From positions 248,001-312,000 of the forward strand of contig NZ_VWRN01000045.1 of NCBI RefSeq assembly GCF_008632125.1: a stretch of 64,000 nucleotides of DNA. Direction: 5' to 3'. Positions within the stretch are counted from its first letter, which is position 1, and every line of letters starts with the position of its first letter. This DNA comes from Cupriavidus cauae (GTDB taxonomy: Bacteria > Pseudomonadota > Gammaproteobacteria > Burkholderiales > Burkholderiaceae). A program made the translations under genes and the position numbers. This document shows, piece by piece, positions 42,636 through 53,757 of the stretch. The notes under the pieces were generated by a model, which was not told the DNA's origin, searched no databases, and was given only the letters and a program-made list of their open reading frames with translations.

Positions 42636-43634
42636 ATGGATCGACGACAGTTCCTCGGCGCGGCGGCCTGCGCCACCGCGACGCTCGCGGCAACCGGCCT
42701 GGCGCCAAGCGCATGGGCGGCGGATTGGCCGAGCCGGCCGATTCGGCTGGTGGTCGCCTATCCGCCGGGGGGCGGCACCGACGTGGTGGCGCGGCTGTTC
42801 GCCGATTACTTCACGAAGGTCATCGGCCAGTCGGTCGTCGTGGAAAACAAGCCGGGCGGGGCGACGATCCCCGCCACGCAGGACGTGATCCGCGCGAAGA
42901 ACGACGGCCACACCTTGCTGGTCACGCTCGGCTCGTCGGCGACCTCCGGCGCCCATATCAACCGCGTGCCCTACGACCCGCTGACCGATCTGACCGCATT
43001 GGCGGAACTGGGCAAGGCGCCGGTCGTGATGGTGGCGAACAAGGACGCGCCGTTCTCCTCGCTGAGGGAACTGATTGCCTGGTCCAAGGCCAATCCCGGC
43101 AAGCCGCTGCATTCCGCGTCGTACGGGCCGGGAACCTCGTCGCACTTCGGGCCGCTGCTGTTCAACCGGCTGTCCGGCACGCATATCGAGCCCGTGCTGT
43201 ACAAGGGCTCGGCGCCGGCCACGCAGGACCTGGTCGGCGGCGTGGTGCCGTTGATGATCGACGGGCTGACCACGGGGGTGCCGCTCTATCAGGCGGGCAA
43301 GACCAAGGTGCTGGCGACCACGATTCCGGAACGTTCCGATCTCGCGCCCGGTGCGCCGACGTTCCGGGAACTGGGATTTGCCGAGATGGAGCAGTTGAGC
43401 GGCTATTTCGCGCTGTTCGGTCCCAAGGCCATGCCGAAGGACACCGTCGAGGCGGTATCGGCAGCCGTGCGCAAGGTGCTGGCCGACCCGGCCTATCACA
43501 AGCGGCTGGCGGGCGTCGGCGTATTGCCGCCGCAGGCCGTCACGCCGGAGGCCTTTGCCACGCAGATCAAGACCGATCATGCTCGGTGGGGCAAGTTCAT
43601 CAAGGACATCGGCTTCAAGATCGACGGAACCTGA
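42636..43634 (+). CDS. Bug/TctC tripartite tricarboxylate transporter receptor, Tat signal
   Basis: A 332-residue binding protein. The N-terminus DRRQFLGAAACATATLA has a twin-arginine motif, unlike the Sec signals of most of the other Bug proteins here. Family segments include WPSRPIRLVVAYPPGGGTDV and VVVENKPGGATIPATQDVIR. It has no adjacent enzyme; the next gene is a diguanylate cyclase. Ligand unknown. Confidence 0.93.
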   Translation: MDRRQFLGAAACATATLAATGLAPSAWAADWPSRPIRLVVAYPPGGGTDVVARLFADYFTKVIGQSVVVENKPGGATIPATQDVIRAKNDGHTLLVTLGSSATSGAHINRVPYDPLTDLTALAELGKAPVVMVANKDAPFSSLRELIAWSKANPGKPLHSASYGPGTSSHFGPLLFNRLSGTHIEPVLYKGSAPATQDLVGGVVPLMIDGLTTGVPLYQAGKTKVLATTIPERSDLAPGAPTFRELGFAEMEQLSGYFALFGPKAMPKDTVEAVSAAVRKVLADPAYHKRLAGVGVLPPQAVTPEAFATQIKTDHARWGKFIKDIGFKIDGT

Positions 43635-43785
43635 GCCCCTCCACGATGGCGGGTTTCCCATCCGGGGCGTGGTGCCCTATGCTACGGGCTTTGCGTGGCT
43701 TGCCAAGGCAGAGCAAGCACAGCGCAACCCGGCCATCCGGCCCGGTTGCGATCGCCACGCCAGCCTGGAATCAGAGGAATCCGCC

Positions 43786-45261
43786 TTGAAGGCCGAAAGC
43801 AGCGCGTCCACCGTCGACGACTACCAGAACCTGTTCGATCTCGCGCCAGTCTCGTTGTGGCTGGAAGACTATAGTGACCTGAAACGGCATCTCGATGGCC
43901 TGCGGGCCGCGGGCATCACCGATCTGCGCGCCCACCTGCATGGCCATCCCGACGAGGTTGCCCGTTGTTCGTCGCTGATGCGCATCGTCAATGTCAACCG
44001 CCGCACGCTGGAGCTCTACGGCGCCCGGGATCTCGCCGATCTGGTCGGAAATCTGGACAAGGTGTTCCGCGACGACATGTTCGAGCAGCACGTCGAGGAA
44101 CTGGTGGACCTGTGGGACGGCCGCGGCGTCTTCGGCGGCCAATCGGTCAATTACACGCTCGATGGCCAGCGTCTCGATATCCAGCTGTCAGGCCGCGTGC
44201 TGCCGGGCCACGAGCAGCATTGGGACCGCGTGCTGCTGTCGATCGACGACATCACGCAGCGCCAGCGCGCCGAGCGGGAGCTGCGCAATAGCCAGCAATA
44301 CGCGCTCGGGCTGTTCGAGCATTCGCCGGTGTCGCTGTGGGTCGAGGACTTCAGCGCGGTCAAGGTGTTGCTCGACGAGGTGCGCGCCGCCGGCATTACC
44401 GATTTCCGGACCTTCCTGAACGTCCATCCCGATTTCATCGCGCGCTGCATGCAGGAAATCCGCGTGATCGACGTCAACCAGCAGACCTTGCTGATGTTCA
44501 GCGCGCCATCCAAGCCGGTGCTGCTGTCGCGCCTTGGGGACGTGTTCCGCGACGACATGCAGGGGCACTTTGCCGAGCAGCTGGTCGATCTGTGGAACGA
44601 GAAGCTGTGGCAGCAGCGCGAGGTCGTCAACTATGCGCTGGATGGCCGCCAGGTCGATGTGTACATGCAATGGTCGGTATTCCCTGGGCACGAGGCCGAA
44701 TGGGATCAGGTGCTGGTGTCGCTGACCGACATCACTGCGCGCAAGAAGGCCGAGGCCTACGTCGAATTCCTCGGCAAGCACGACGTGCTGACCAAGCTGT
44801 ACAACCGCGCCTATTACGAGGACGAGCTGGCGCGTCTCGGCCGCAAGGGGCCGTGGCCGGTCAGCGTGATCGCCGTGGATCTGAACGGACTCAAGCAGAT
44901 CAACGACAACCTTGGCCACGGCGATGGCGATGCGCTGCTGCGCCGTGCGGGAGAGGCCCTGAAGAAGGCGGTCGGCGACGGCTTCTGCATCGCCCGTGTC
45001 GGCGGCGACGAGTTCATGGTGCTGCTGCCGGACCGCGACGAACATGCCACGGCCTCGATCGTCGCGCAGATCGAGCAGGTCGTCGAACTGAACAACCAGT
45101 TCTATCCGGGCGCGGCACTGAACTTCGCGATCGGCGCGGCCACCTGTGCGGTCGGCGAGCGCCTGACCGATGCGGTCAAGCAGGCCGACGCGCGCATGTA
45201 TGCGGCCAAGCGGGCGTACTACGAAAAGCTGCGGGCAGAGCGGGAGCGCCGCAGCAACTGA
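43786..45261 (+). CDS. Diguanylate cyclase with two duplicated PAS-like sensor modules
   Basis: A 491-residue cytoplasmic protein. Two consecutive sensor modules (about 12-155 and 165-320) are clear duplicates. Each has a VSLW(L/V)ED(Y/F)S start, an RAAGITD(L/F)R segment, HP(D)..ARC, (V/I)NVN or IDVNQ, VFRDDM, LVDLW and VNY(T/A)LDG(Q/R). The GGDEF domain has RVGGDEFMVLL near 405-412, so it should be active. The inhibitory I-site RxxD is absent (GDGF at that position). Start is a TTG at 43786 with GAGGA eight bases upstream; no in-frame ATG fits. Confidence 0.88.
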   Translation: MKAESSASTVDDYQNLFDLAPVSLWLEDYSDLKRHLDGLRAAGITDLRAHLHGHPDEVARCSSLMRIVNVNRRTLELYGARDLADLVGNLDKVFRDDMFEQHVEELVDLWDGRGVFGGQSVNYTLDGQRLDIQLSGRVLPGHEQHWDRVLLSIDDITQRQRAERELRNSQQYALGLFEHSPVSLWVEDFSAVKVLLDEVRAAGITDFRTFLNVHPDFIARCMQEIRVIDVNQQTLLMFSAPSKPVLLSRLGDVFRDDMQGHFAEQLVDLWNEKLWQQREVVNYALDGRQVDVYMQWSVFPGHEAEWDQVLVSLTDITARKKAEAYVEFLGKHDVLTKLYNRAYYEDELARLGRKGPWPVSVIAVDLNGLKQINDNLGHGDGDALLRRAGEALKKAVGDGFCIARVGGDEFMVLLPDRDEHATASIVAQIEQVVELNNQFYPGAALNFAIGAATCAVGERLTDAVKQADARMYAAKRAYYEKLRAERERRSN

Positions 45262-45358
45262 GTCACCCAACCAAGCGCGCCACCAGGCTCAGCGCCAACG
45301 TCACCACCAGGCGCACCGCTAAGCCCGGCCGCTAAGCCAAGCCCCGCCGACGGACCCG

Positions 45359-47503
45359 TCAGTCGCGTTCGCTCATCGCCGGGTCCGACACGAGGTCCTT
45401 GCCGGTCTCGATGCGCCCGGCAAAACGGCGGCGGAAGCTGCCTTGCTGGGTAGTCACCGTGAAGTCGTACCAGTTGCCCTGCGAGCCCACCGGCCAGTGC
45501 TGGTCCAGCTGCTTGCCGGCGGGGACTTCGAAGGTCCAGGGGCCGTCGTTGCGGTAGGCGTTCGGCACCACGGTGAAGGTGCAGGCGCTGGCGCCGGCAT
45601 TGATCATCGTCAGGTAGACCGCCGCGTTGGCGATGTCGTAGCAGACGCGGATCTCCGGCGCGCTGGCACCCGCGGTGCCCAGCGTGCTGACGTCGCCGCG
45701 GAAGCTGCGATGAAAGCCATTGGGTCCCAGCACGAACAGGTCGTAGCGGCCTTCGTCGCCAGCAAAGACCTCATAGCGGCCGTCGAGCTGCTTGCCCGGT
45801 TCGACGGTGTAGCGGCGCGGCACGCGGTCCAGGTGCAGCCGGTCGTAAACATGGAACACGGCCGCGGCCGTTCCGGTATTGCTGAACAACAGCCACATCG
45901 CGCGGCCGCTGGGGTCTTCCCGGCCGCTGACGTGCAGTTCATACGGCAGCGCGCGCGAGGGGCGCGTGCCGGTCGCCTGCGCCGGCATCTGCTGCGCGGT
46001 CGTCGGCGGCAGCGGTACCTGGGGCAACTGGCCCTGCGCGGTGCGGATCGCATCGGCGCTGGTCTTGTCCCGCGTTGGCAGCGTCGGCAGCGTCTCGGTA
46101 TTCGGATTGACGAAGTTGAACGCCGAGAGCAGATCGCCGGCGATCGCGCGGCGGTACGCGCTGATATTCGGCTCCCTCACGCCGAAACGGGCTTCGAGGA
46201 AGCGCAGCACCGACGTGTGGTCGAACACCTGCGAATTGACCCAGCCGCCGCGGCTCCAGGGCGATACCACATACATCGGCACGCGGGGGCCGGGACCATA
46301 GGGCTTGCCGTCGGTGTGATACTCGCCGTCGGTCGCCACCGTCGAGGCGCCGGCCAGCGTGCCGTTGTCGAACGCGGGCGCGCAGGGCGGCGGTACGTGG
46401 TCGAAGAAGCCGTCGTTCTCGTCGAAGTTGATCAGCAGCACGGTGCGGCTCCAGACCTCCGGATTGGCCGTCAGCGCGTTCAGCACCTCTTGCGTATACC
46501 AGGCACCCTGCACCGGGCTCGACGGCCCGGGATGCTCGGAGTAGGTGGCTGGTGCCACGATCCACGACACCTGCGGCAGCGTTCCCGCCGCGATATCGTC
46601 CTTCAGTGCCTGCAGAAAGCCGCCATCCGGCATCGTGTTGCCGATGCCCTTGATCAGCGGGCTGATCGATTCGTCTGCCGGCGTGTAGGGCGGATACGGG
46701 CTGCCGTTGGGCAGGTTGCCGCGCGCCGCGTTGGCATCGCGATATTGCTTGAAGCCCGCCAGCGGATTGTCGGTGAAGTTGTCCGGCAGGTTCTGGTAGA
46801 CCTTCCAGCTGACACCGGCGGCCTGCAACCGCTCCGGATACGTGGTCCAGCGGTAGCTGATGCTGGTCGCATCGAGCGAATCGCCACGGTTGTCGATCAC
46901 CGGACCGCCCATCGCGCCGGTGGGATCGTTGGTGCCGGTCCAATGGAACAGGCGGTTCGGATTCGTGCCGCCATGGAACGAGCAGAAGTACGCGTCGCAG
47001 ATCGTGAAGGCGTTGGCCAGCGCGTACTGGAAATCGAGTTCGGCTTCGGTATAGAAGCCCATCGAATGCGGCTCCTTGTACGTCGGCCACTGGTTCATGC
47101 GACCCAGGTCCCAGGCGTCCTGCGCATCGGGATAGCTGTGCGGCGTGCCGCTGACGCGCTGCGCGTTGCCGGCGCTGCTGTCCAGGTGGTAGGGCAGCAC
47201 GATGCGGCTGACGCCATTCTCGGTATAGGTCTGCTCGAAGACGTTGCGCCCGCCGGCAAGCGGAATCGGAAAGCGGTCGCCGAAGCCGCGCACGCCCTTC
47301 ATCGTTCCGAAATAGTTGTCGAACGAGCGGTTCTCCTGCATCAGGATCACGACGTGCTCGACATCGCGGATGGTGCCGGTGGCGTTATTGGCGGGGATGG
47401 CAAGGGCGCGGCGGATCGCAGGCGGGAAGGCGGCGAGGGTGGCGGCAGCGGCGGCGCCGGTGCTGGCGATCTTCAGGAATTGACGACGGCTGTTCGATGG
47501 CAT
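45359..47503 (-). CDS. Non-haemolytic-type phospholipase C (copy 2)
   Basis: A 714-residue exported phosphoesterase. Tat signal at 1-37 (SRRQFLKIAS), ENRSFD at 57-62, EHPGPSSPVQGAWY and NFDENDGFFDHVPPP in the catalytic domain, and two C-terminal DUF756-type beta-sandwich modules. The ATG at 47503 is the only start that gives a proper Tat signal; the frame continues upstream to 47653. It is divergent from copy 3 and, unlike the other two copies, has no small lipoprotein in front. Confidence 0.92.
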   Translation of the reverse strand: MPSNSRRQFLKIASTGAAAAATLAAFPPAIRRALAIPANNATGTIRDVEHVVILMQENRSFDNYFGTMKGVRGFGDRFPIPLAGGRNVFEQTYTENGVSRIVLPYHLDSSAGNAQRVSGTPHSYPDAQDAWDLGRMNQWPTYKEPHSMGFYTEAELDFQYALANAFTICDAYFCSFHGGTNPNRLFHWTGTNDPTGAMGGPVIDNRGDSLDATSISYRWTTYPERLQAAGVSWKVYQNLPDNFTDNPLAGFKQYRDANAARGNLPNGSPYPPYTPADESISPLIKGIGNTMPDGGFLQALKDDIAAGTLPQVSWIVAPATYSEHPGPSSPVQGAWYTQEVLNALTANPEVWSRTVLLINFDENDGFFDHVPPPCAPAFDNGTLAGASTVATDGEYHTDGKPYGPGPRVPMYVVSPWSRGGWVNSQVFDHTSVLRFLEARFGVREPNISAYRRAIAGDLLSAFNFVNPNTETLPTLPTRDKTSADAIRTAQGQLPQVPLPPTTAQQMPAQATGTRPSRALPYELHVSGREDPSGRAMWLLFSNTGTAAAVFHVYDRLHLDRVPRRYTVEPGKQLDGRYEVFAGDEGRYDLFVLGPNGFHRSFRGDVSTLGTAGASAPEIRVCYDIANAAVYLTMINAGASACTFTVVPNAYRNDGPWTFEVPAGKQLDQHWPVGSQGNWYDFTVTTQQGSFRRRFAGRIETGKDLVSDPAMSERD

Positions 47504-47783
47504 GGCGAAAGGCGGCTGGGATGGCGGGATGGTACCGGCAGGGCGGCGATCGGGAAACCATTGGCGCCGGCGCCCGAGGCAGCGGGGCGCCGGACAGCCG
47601 AAGCCGGCACCGTACCGAACGGCGATGTCAGCGGCATGACGCGGCGATGACAAGGACCACTCCGCAACAGTGCGGGAGTTCGGCGTCGGGTCACAGTGCC
47701 GTCATGCAGGCGCACTAGGCTGGCGGGATTTTCCGAAGCCGGAAAAATCTCTCCCCCTTCTTTCCACGCCAGCGAAGGTTCCA
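47504..47783. promoter_or_regulatory. Divergent region between phospholipases C 2 and 3
   Basis: The 280 bases must carry both promoters. The main feature is a hairpin TTTTCCG-AAGC-CGGAAAA at 47729-47746, about 40 bases before the small lipoprotein start, which would lie in its leader or promoter. I found no convincing -35/-10 pair and no Pho box. Confidence 0.4.
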
Positions 47784-47930
47784 ATGCAAGCCCTGAGAAT
47801 GACGAGAGCGCTGTTGGCCGTTCTTCTGACCACCGCCGTGCTGACCGCCTGCGGCGGCGACGACGACAAGCCGGGCGAAACGCCCAAGCCCCCCGAGACG
47901 CCCAAGCCGGAACTGCGCTGCGCTCCCTGA
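47784..47930 (+). CDS. Small lipoprotein ending in RCAP, upstream of phospholipase C 3
   Basis: A 48-residue precursor. A short basic N-terminus, hydrophobic core and lipobox LTAC (Cys23) give a mature peptide of only 26 residues: CGGDDDKPGE, two PKPPE/PKPE units, and the C-terminus LRCAP. It shares the CGG..DD start and RCAP end with the lipoprotein at 13084, and both stand 30-50 bases before a phospholipase C. AAGG lies about six bases upstream of the ATG. Function unknown. Confidence 0.72.
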   Translation: MQALRMTRALLAVLLTTAVLTACGGDDDKPGETPKPPETPKPELRCAP

Positions 47931-47979
47931 GCGCAATCCGCACCCGGCCCTACGACTCCGCCCACAACAACAAACAGAA

Positions 47980-50226
47980 ATGACCTCCCGCCGCAGATTC
48001 CTGCAGGCGAGCGCGGCCGCGGGCTTTTCGGCCGCGGCGCTCGCCGCCTTTCCTCCCAGCATTCGCCGCGCGTTGGCCATTCCGGCCAACAATGCCACCG
48101 GCACCATCATGGACGTGCAGCACGTGGTGATCCTGATGCAGGAGAACCGCTCGTTCGACCACTACTTCGGCACGCTGAGCGGCGTGCGCGGATTCGGTGA
48201 CCGCCTCACGATCCCGATGCCGAACGGCCGCAAGGTCTGGCAGCAGGAGCGCGCCAACGGCACGGTGATCACGCCCTACCATCTGGACGGCACCGCCAAC
48301 AACGCGCAGCGCGTCGCCGGCACGCCGCACTCGTGGAAGGACAGCCAGGAGGCCTGGGATCACGGCCGCATGTCGCGTTGGCCCGTCGCCAAGACCGACA
48401 CGTCGATGGGCTATTACAAGGAGCAGGAGATCCCGTTCCAGTTCGCGCTCGCCAATGCGTTCACGATCTGCGACGCCTACCACTGCTCGATGCACACCGG
48501 CACGGACGCGAACCGGGCCTTCCATCTGACCGGCACCAACGGTCCGGTGCCGCAGAACGTGGCCTTCGTCAACAACGAGTGGGATGCGATCAACGGCATC
48601 CCGTCGGACGCGAACGTCGGCTACACGTGGAAGACCTATGTCGAGCGGCTGGAAGAGGCCGGCATCAGCTGGATCAGCTACCAGAACATGCCGGACGAGT
48701 GGGGCGACAACATGCTCGGCGCCTTCCAGACCTTCCGCCGCGCCAATCTGGCGTCCGGCTTTCCGGTGTCGAGCGGCGGTACGCCCGGCGCGCCGTACAA
48801 CGATACGGGCCAGCCGCTGCCGTATCACGCCTACGATGCGGCGACCGACAACGCCGGCAATCCGCTCTACAAGGGCGTCGCCAACACGTTGCCGGGCAGC
48901 CAGCCGGACCAGTATCTCGACGCCTTCAGGCGCGACGTGCGCGAAGGCAAGCTGCCGCAGGTATCGTGGATCAATGCGCCGTCGATCTACTGCGAGCATC
49001 CCGGGCCCTCGAGTCCGGTACAGGGCTCGTGGTTCCTGCAGGAGGTCCTCGATGCGCTGACCGCCAATCCGGAGGTCTGGAGCAGGACGGTCCTGATCGT
49101 CAATTTCGACGAGAACGACGGCTATTTCGATCACGTGCCGTCGCCGTCGGCGCCGTCGCGCAATCCCGACAACACGTACGCCGGCAAGACCACGCTCAGC
49201 GAGGCAGAGTTGGCACCGGAGTATTTCACGCAGCCGCCGCCGCAGGGCAGCACCAGCCAGCCGGCGCCGGACGGCCGCGTCTACGGGCCGGGACCGCGCG
49301 TTCCGCTTTACGTGATCTCGCCGTGGAGCCGCGGCGGCTGGGTCAATTCGCAGGTGTTCGACCACACGTCGGTGCTGCGCTTCCTCGAGGCCCGCTTTGG
49401 CGTGCAGGAGCCGAACATCAGCCCGTTCCGGCGCGCCGTCTGCGGCGACCTGACCAGCGCCTTCAATTTCAAGACGCCGAATACCGAGGCGTTGCCGACA
49501 CTGGCGGGCCGCACCACGCGGGATGCGGCCGACGCGCTGCGCGCCGCGCAGCAGCGGCTGCCGGCCGTGCCGGTGCCGCGCGACATGGCGCTGCCGCTGC
49601 AGGCACCGGGCACGCGTCCTTCGCGCGCGCTGCCCTACGAGCTGCATACCAGCGCGCGTTGCCATGCATCGGGCCAGGGGTCGGGCCAGGTCGAGCTGCT
49701 GTTCTCGAATACCGGTACGCAGGCCGCCGTGTTCCACGTCTACGACGGCCACAAGCTGGACCGCATCCCGCGCCGCTATATGGTCGAGGCCGGCAAGACG
49801 CTGTCCGATACCTGGAACGCCGGGTCCGACAATTTCGGCCGCTACGATCTGTGGGTGCTCGGCCCCAACGGCTACCACCGGCATTTCAAGGGCGACCTGA
49901 ACCGGCTCGGCACTGCGCAGGCCGCGCCGGAGATCCGTGTCTGCTACGACATTGCCAACGGAGACGTCTACGTGGATCTGCTCAATCCGGGCGCCGCCGC
50001 GTGCCAGTTCGCCATCGCGCCGCTGGCCTATCGCACCGACGGCCCCTGGCAGGTCGACGTCGCCGCGGGCGGCACGGCCTCGCGGCACTGGTCGCTGGCC
50101 GACAGCGGCCAGTGGTACGACTTCGCGGTGACGTGCAGCAGCGATCCGGCCTTCTATCGCCGCTTTGCCGGCCGGGTGGAAAACGGGCGGCATACGGTCA
50201 GTGACCCCGCGATGGGCGAGGTCTGA
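47980..50226 (+). CDS. Non-haemolytic-type phospholipase C (copy 3)
   Basis: A 748-residue exported phosphoesterase. Tat signal at 1-34 (SRRRFLQASA), ENRSFD at 55-60, CEHPGPSSPVQGSWF and NFDENDGYFDHVPSP, then two C-terminal DUF756-type modules. It is closest in layout to copies 1 and 2, whose signal regions share FPP(S/A)IRRALAI, so all three derive from one ancestor. It is preceded by a small lipoprotein and followed by a 12-bp tandem array. Confidence 0.92.
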   Translation: MTSRRRFLQASAAAGFSAAALAAFPPSIRRALAIPANNATGTIMDVQHVVILMQENRSFDHYFGTLSGVRGFGDRLTIPMPNGRKVWQQERANGTVITPYHLDGTANNAQRVAGTPHSWKDSQEAWDHGRMSRWPVAKTDTSMGYYKEQEIPFQFALANAFTICDAYHCSMHTGTDANRAFHLTGTNGPVPQNVAFVNNEWDAINGIPSDANVGYTWKTYVERLEEAGISWISYQNMPDEWGDNMLGAFQTFRRANLASGFPVSSGGTPGAPYNDTGQPLPYHAYDAATDNAGNPLYKGVANTLPGSQPDQYLDAFRRDVREGKLPQVSWINAPSIYCEHPGPSSPVQGSWFLQEVLDALTANPEVWSRTVLIVNFDENDGYFDHVPSPSAPSRNPDNTYAGKTTLSEAELAPEYFTQPPPQGSTSQPAPDGRVYGPGPRVPLYVISPWSRGGWVNSQVFDHTSVLRFLEARFGVQEPNISPFRRAVCGDLTSAFNFKTPNTEALPTLAGRTTRDAADALRAAQQRLPAVPVPRDMALPLQAPGTRPSRALPYELHTSARCHASGQGSGQVELLFSNTGTQAAVFHVYDGHKLDRIPRRYMVEAGKTLSDTWNAGSDNFGRYDLWVLGPNGYHRHFKGDLNRLGTAQAAPEIRVCYDIANGDVYVDLLNPGAAACQFAIAPLAYRTDGPWQVDVAAGGTASRHWSLADSGQWYDFAVTCSSDPAFYRRFAGRVENGRHTVSDPAMGEV

Positions 50227-50266
50227 CGGAGGCGGGTCAGTCATGAGGCGAGTCGCCACGCGAGTC

Positions 50267-50356
50267 GTCAGGCGAGTCGTCGGGCGAGGCGTCAGGCGAG
50301 GCGTCAGGCGAGGCGTCAGGCGAGGCGTCAGGCGAGGCGTCAGGCGAGGCGTCAAG

Positions 50357-50362
<6 letters not shown>
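50267..50362. repeat. 12-bp tandem array GTCAGGCGAGGC, about 8 copies
   Basis: Five perfect copies (50291-50350) are flanked by three degenerate copies. The last covers the stop codon of the PrpR-like gene (50357-50359). The array fills the gap between the convergent phospholipase C 3 and the activator gene. Confidence 0.92.
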
Positions 50363-52333
<1,971 letters not shown>

Positions 52334-52396
52334 GGTCTCGCCGGCGGTCTGCGCGCTTCGTCCCGCCTCGAAGCTCAGCCCGCGCGCGTTCGCCGT

Positions 52397-52438
52397 GTTT
52401 CATCGATGTCTCGCCAGTGTTTCATGAAACGGTGAAAC
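52397..52438. promoter_or_regulatory. Upstream activating site, GTTTCAT elements
   Basis: A perfect 12-bp palindrome GTTTCATGAAAC (52419-52430) is flanked by half-sites GTTTCAT (52397-52403) and TGAAAC (52433-52438). It is centred about 70 bases upstream of the -24 element and 90 bases before the activator's own start, as expected for an enhancer bound by the divergent PrpR-like protein. Confidence 0.75.
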
Positions 52439-52495
52439 GCGAGTAGCAGAATGAATTGTCCAAAATAATCAATGGCTTATCTCGCGCCGCAAAGG

Positions 52496-52510
52496 TGGCA
52501 TGGGGCTTGC
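52496..52510 (+). promoter_or_regulatory. Sigma-54 (-24/-12) promoter
   Basis: TGGCA, six bases, TTGC (TGGCATGGGGCTTGC) fits the sigma-54 consensus exactly in its invariant GG and GC and in spacing. The predicted transcription start near 52522 is 22 bases before the CoA-transferase ATG at 52544, which supports that start over the in-frame ATG at 52472. Confidence 0.85.
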
Positions 52511-52543
52511 GGAACAAGCCGCATGCTACCGACGGAGGAAAGA

Positions 52544-53743
52544 ATGCAGGCGCTCAGCCATATCACCGTGCTGGATTTGACCCATATGCTGTCGGGCCCG
52601 TACGGCACGATGCTGCTGGCCGATCTCGGCGCGCGCACCATCAAGGTCGAGCCGCCCGGCGCCGGAGAGGGGACGCGGCGGCTGCTGGCCGAGAGCGAGG
52701 ACTATGCGCGCGACGGCATGGGCGCCTACTTCCTGACGCTGAACCGCAACAAGGAGAGCGTCTGCATCGACCTGAAGTCCGACGCCGGCCGCGCGGTGTT
52801 TCTCGATCTGGTGCGCCATGCCGATGTGGTGTTCGACAACTTCAGCGCCGGCGTCACCGAGCGGCTGGGTATCGATCATGCCGCGCTGTCGCAGGTCAAT
52901 CCGCGCATCGTCACCTGCTCGGTGACGGGCTTCGGCCAGACCGGCCCGGACCGGCAGCAGCCAGCCTTCGACCAGGTCGTGCAGGCGATGGGCGGCGGCA
53001 TGTCGATCACCGGCATGGCCGATGGACCGCCAGTGCGCAGCGGCATTCCGATCGGCGATCTGGGCGGCGGCGTGTTCGGCGCGATTGGCGTGCTGGCGGC
53101 GCTGGCCGAGCGCGAGCGCAGCGGCGTGGGACAGCACGTCGATATCTCGATGCTGGATGCGCAGATCTCGCTGCTGAACTACATGGCGACGATGCATCTG
53201 ATGTCGGGCATCGTGCCGGAGCGGATCGGCAACAGCCATTTCGTGCACGTGCCGTACAACACCTATCCCACCCGCGACGGCCACATCATCATCGCCTGCA
53301 TCGGCGATGCGTTCTTCGAGCGCTTCCTGAGCGTGATCGACCATCCCGAGTTGCGCCGCCCGGAATATCTGCGCCAGCCGGGCCGCTACGCCGACAAGGA
53401 CCGTATCGACGCGATCATCGGCGATGTGCTGCGCGGCGAATCGTCGGCATATTGGCTCGACCGGCTGCGCCAGGCCCGCATTCCGTGCGGCCCGGTCAAT
53501 GACTTCGCCCACGCGCTGCGCGAACCGCAGGTGCTCGGCCGCGACATGGTGGTCGAGGTCGAGCTCAAGACTGGCGAGACGGTGCGCATGCCCGGCAATC
53601 CCGTCAAGCTGTCGCGCGCGGCCGCGCCGGCTTACAGCTGTCCGCCCGCGGTCGGCGAGCACACGGAGGCCGTGCTGCGCGATCTGCTCGGCTACGACGC
53701 CGATCGGCTGGAGCGGTTGCGCGCCGCGGGTGCGGTCGCATGA
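52544..53743 (+). CDS. CaiB/BaiF family (type III) CoA-transferase
   Basis: A 399-residue enzyme. The N-terminal TVLDLTHMLSGPYGTMLLAD and KVEPPGAGEGTR segments bind CoA; the catalytic Asp is expected in QHVDISMLDAQISLLNY. It activates an organic acid by transferring CoA from another thioester. GGAGGA stands five bases before the ATG. First gene of a sigma-54-driven unit with an HMG-CoA lyase-like gene (start 14 bases downstream) and two Bug receptors. Confidence 0.93.
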   Translation: MQALSHITVLDLTHMLSGPYGTMLLADLGARTIKVEPPGAGEGTRRLLAESEDYARDGMGAYFLTLNRNKESVCIDLKSDAGRAVFLDLVRHADVVFDNFSAGVTERLGIDHAALSQVNPRIVTCSVTGFGQTGPDRQQPAFDQVVQAMGGGMSITGMADGPPVRSGIPIGDLGGGVFGAIGVLAALAERERSGVGQHVDISMLDAQISLLNYMATMHLMSGIVPERIGNSHFVHVPYNTYPTRDGHIIIACIGDAFFERFLSVIDHPELRRPEYLRQPGRYADKDRIDAIIGDVLRGESSAYWLDRLRQARIPCGPVNDFAHALREPQVLGRDMVVEVELKTGETVRMPGNPVKLSRAAAPAYSCPPAVGEHTEAVLRDLLGYDADRLERLRAAGAVA

Positions 53744-53757
53744 CGGAGGCGACGACG

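Noticed and set aside
45443..47650. 735-codon open frame on the + strand opposite phospholipase C 2
   Set aside because: Mirror frame of a GC-rich gene; no recognisable motif, and the minus strand encodes a complete Tat-exported phospholipase.
52472..52543. Upstream ATG of the CoA-transferase
   Set aside because: It lies before the sigma-54 promoter elements, so it would not be on the main transcript; the 52544 start has a strong ribosome binding site.
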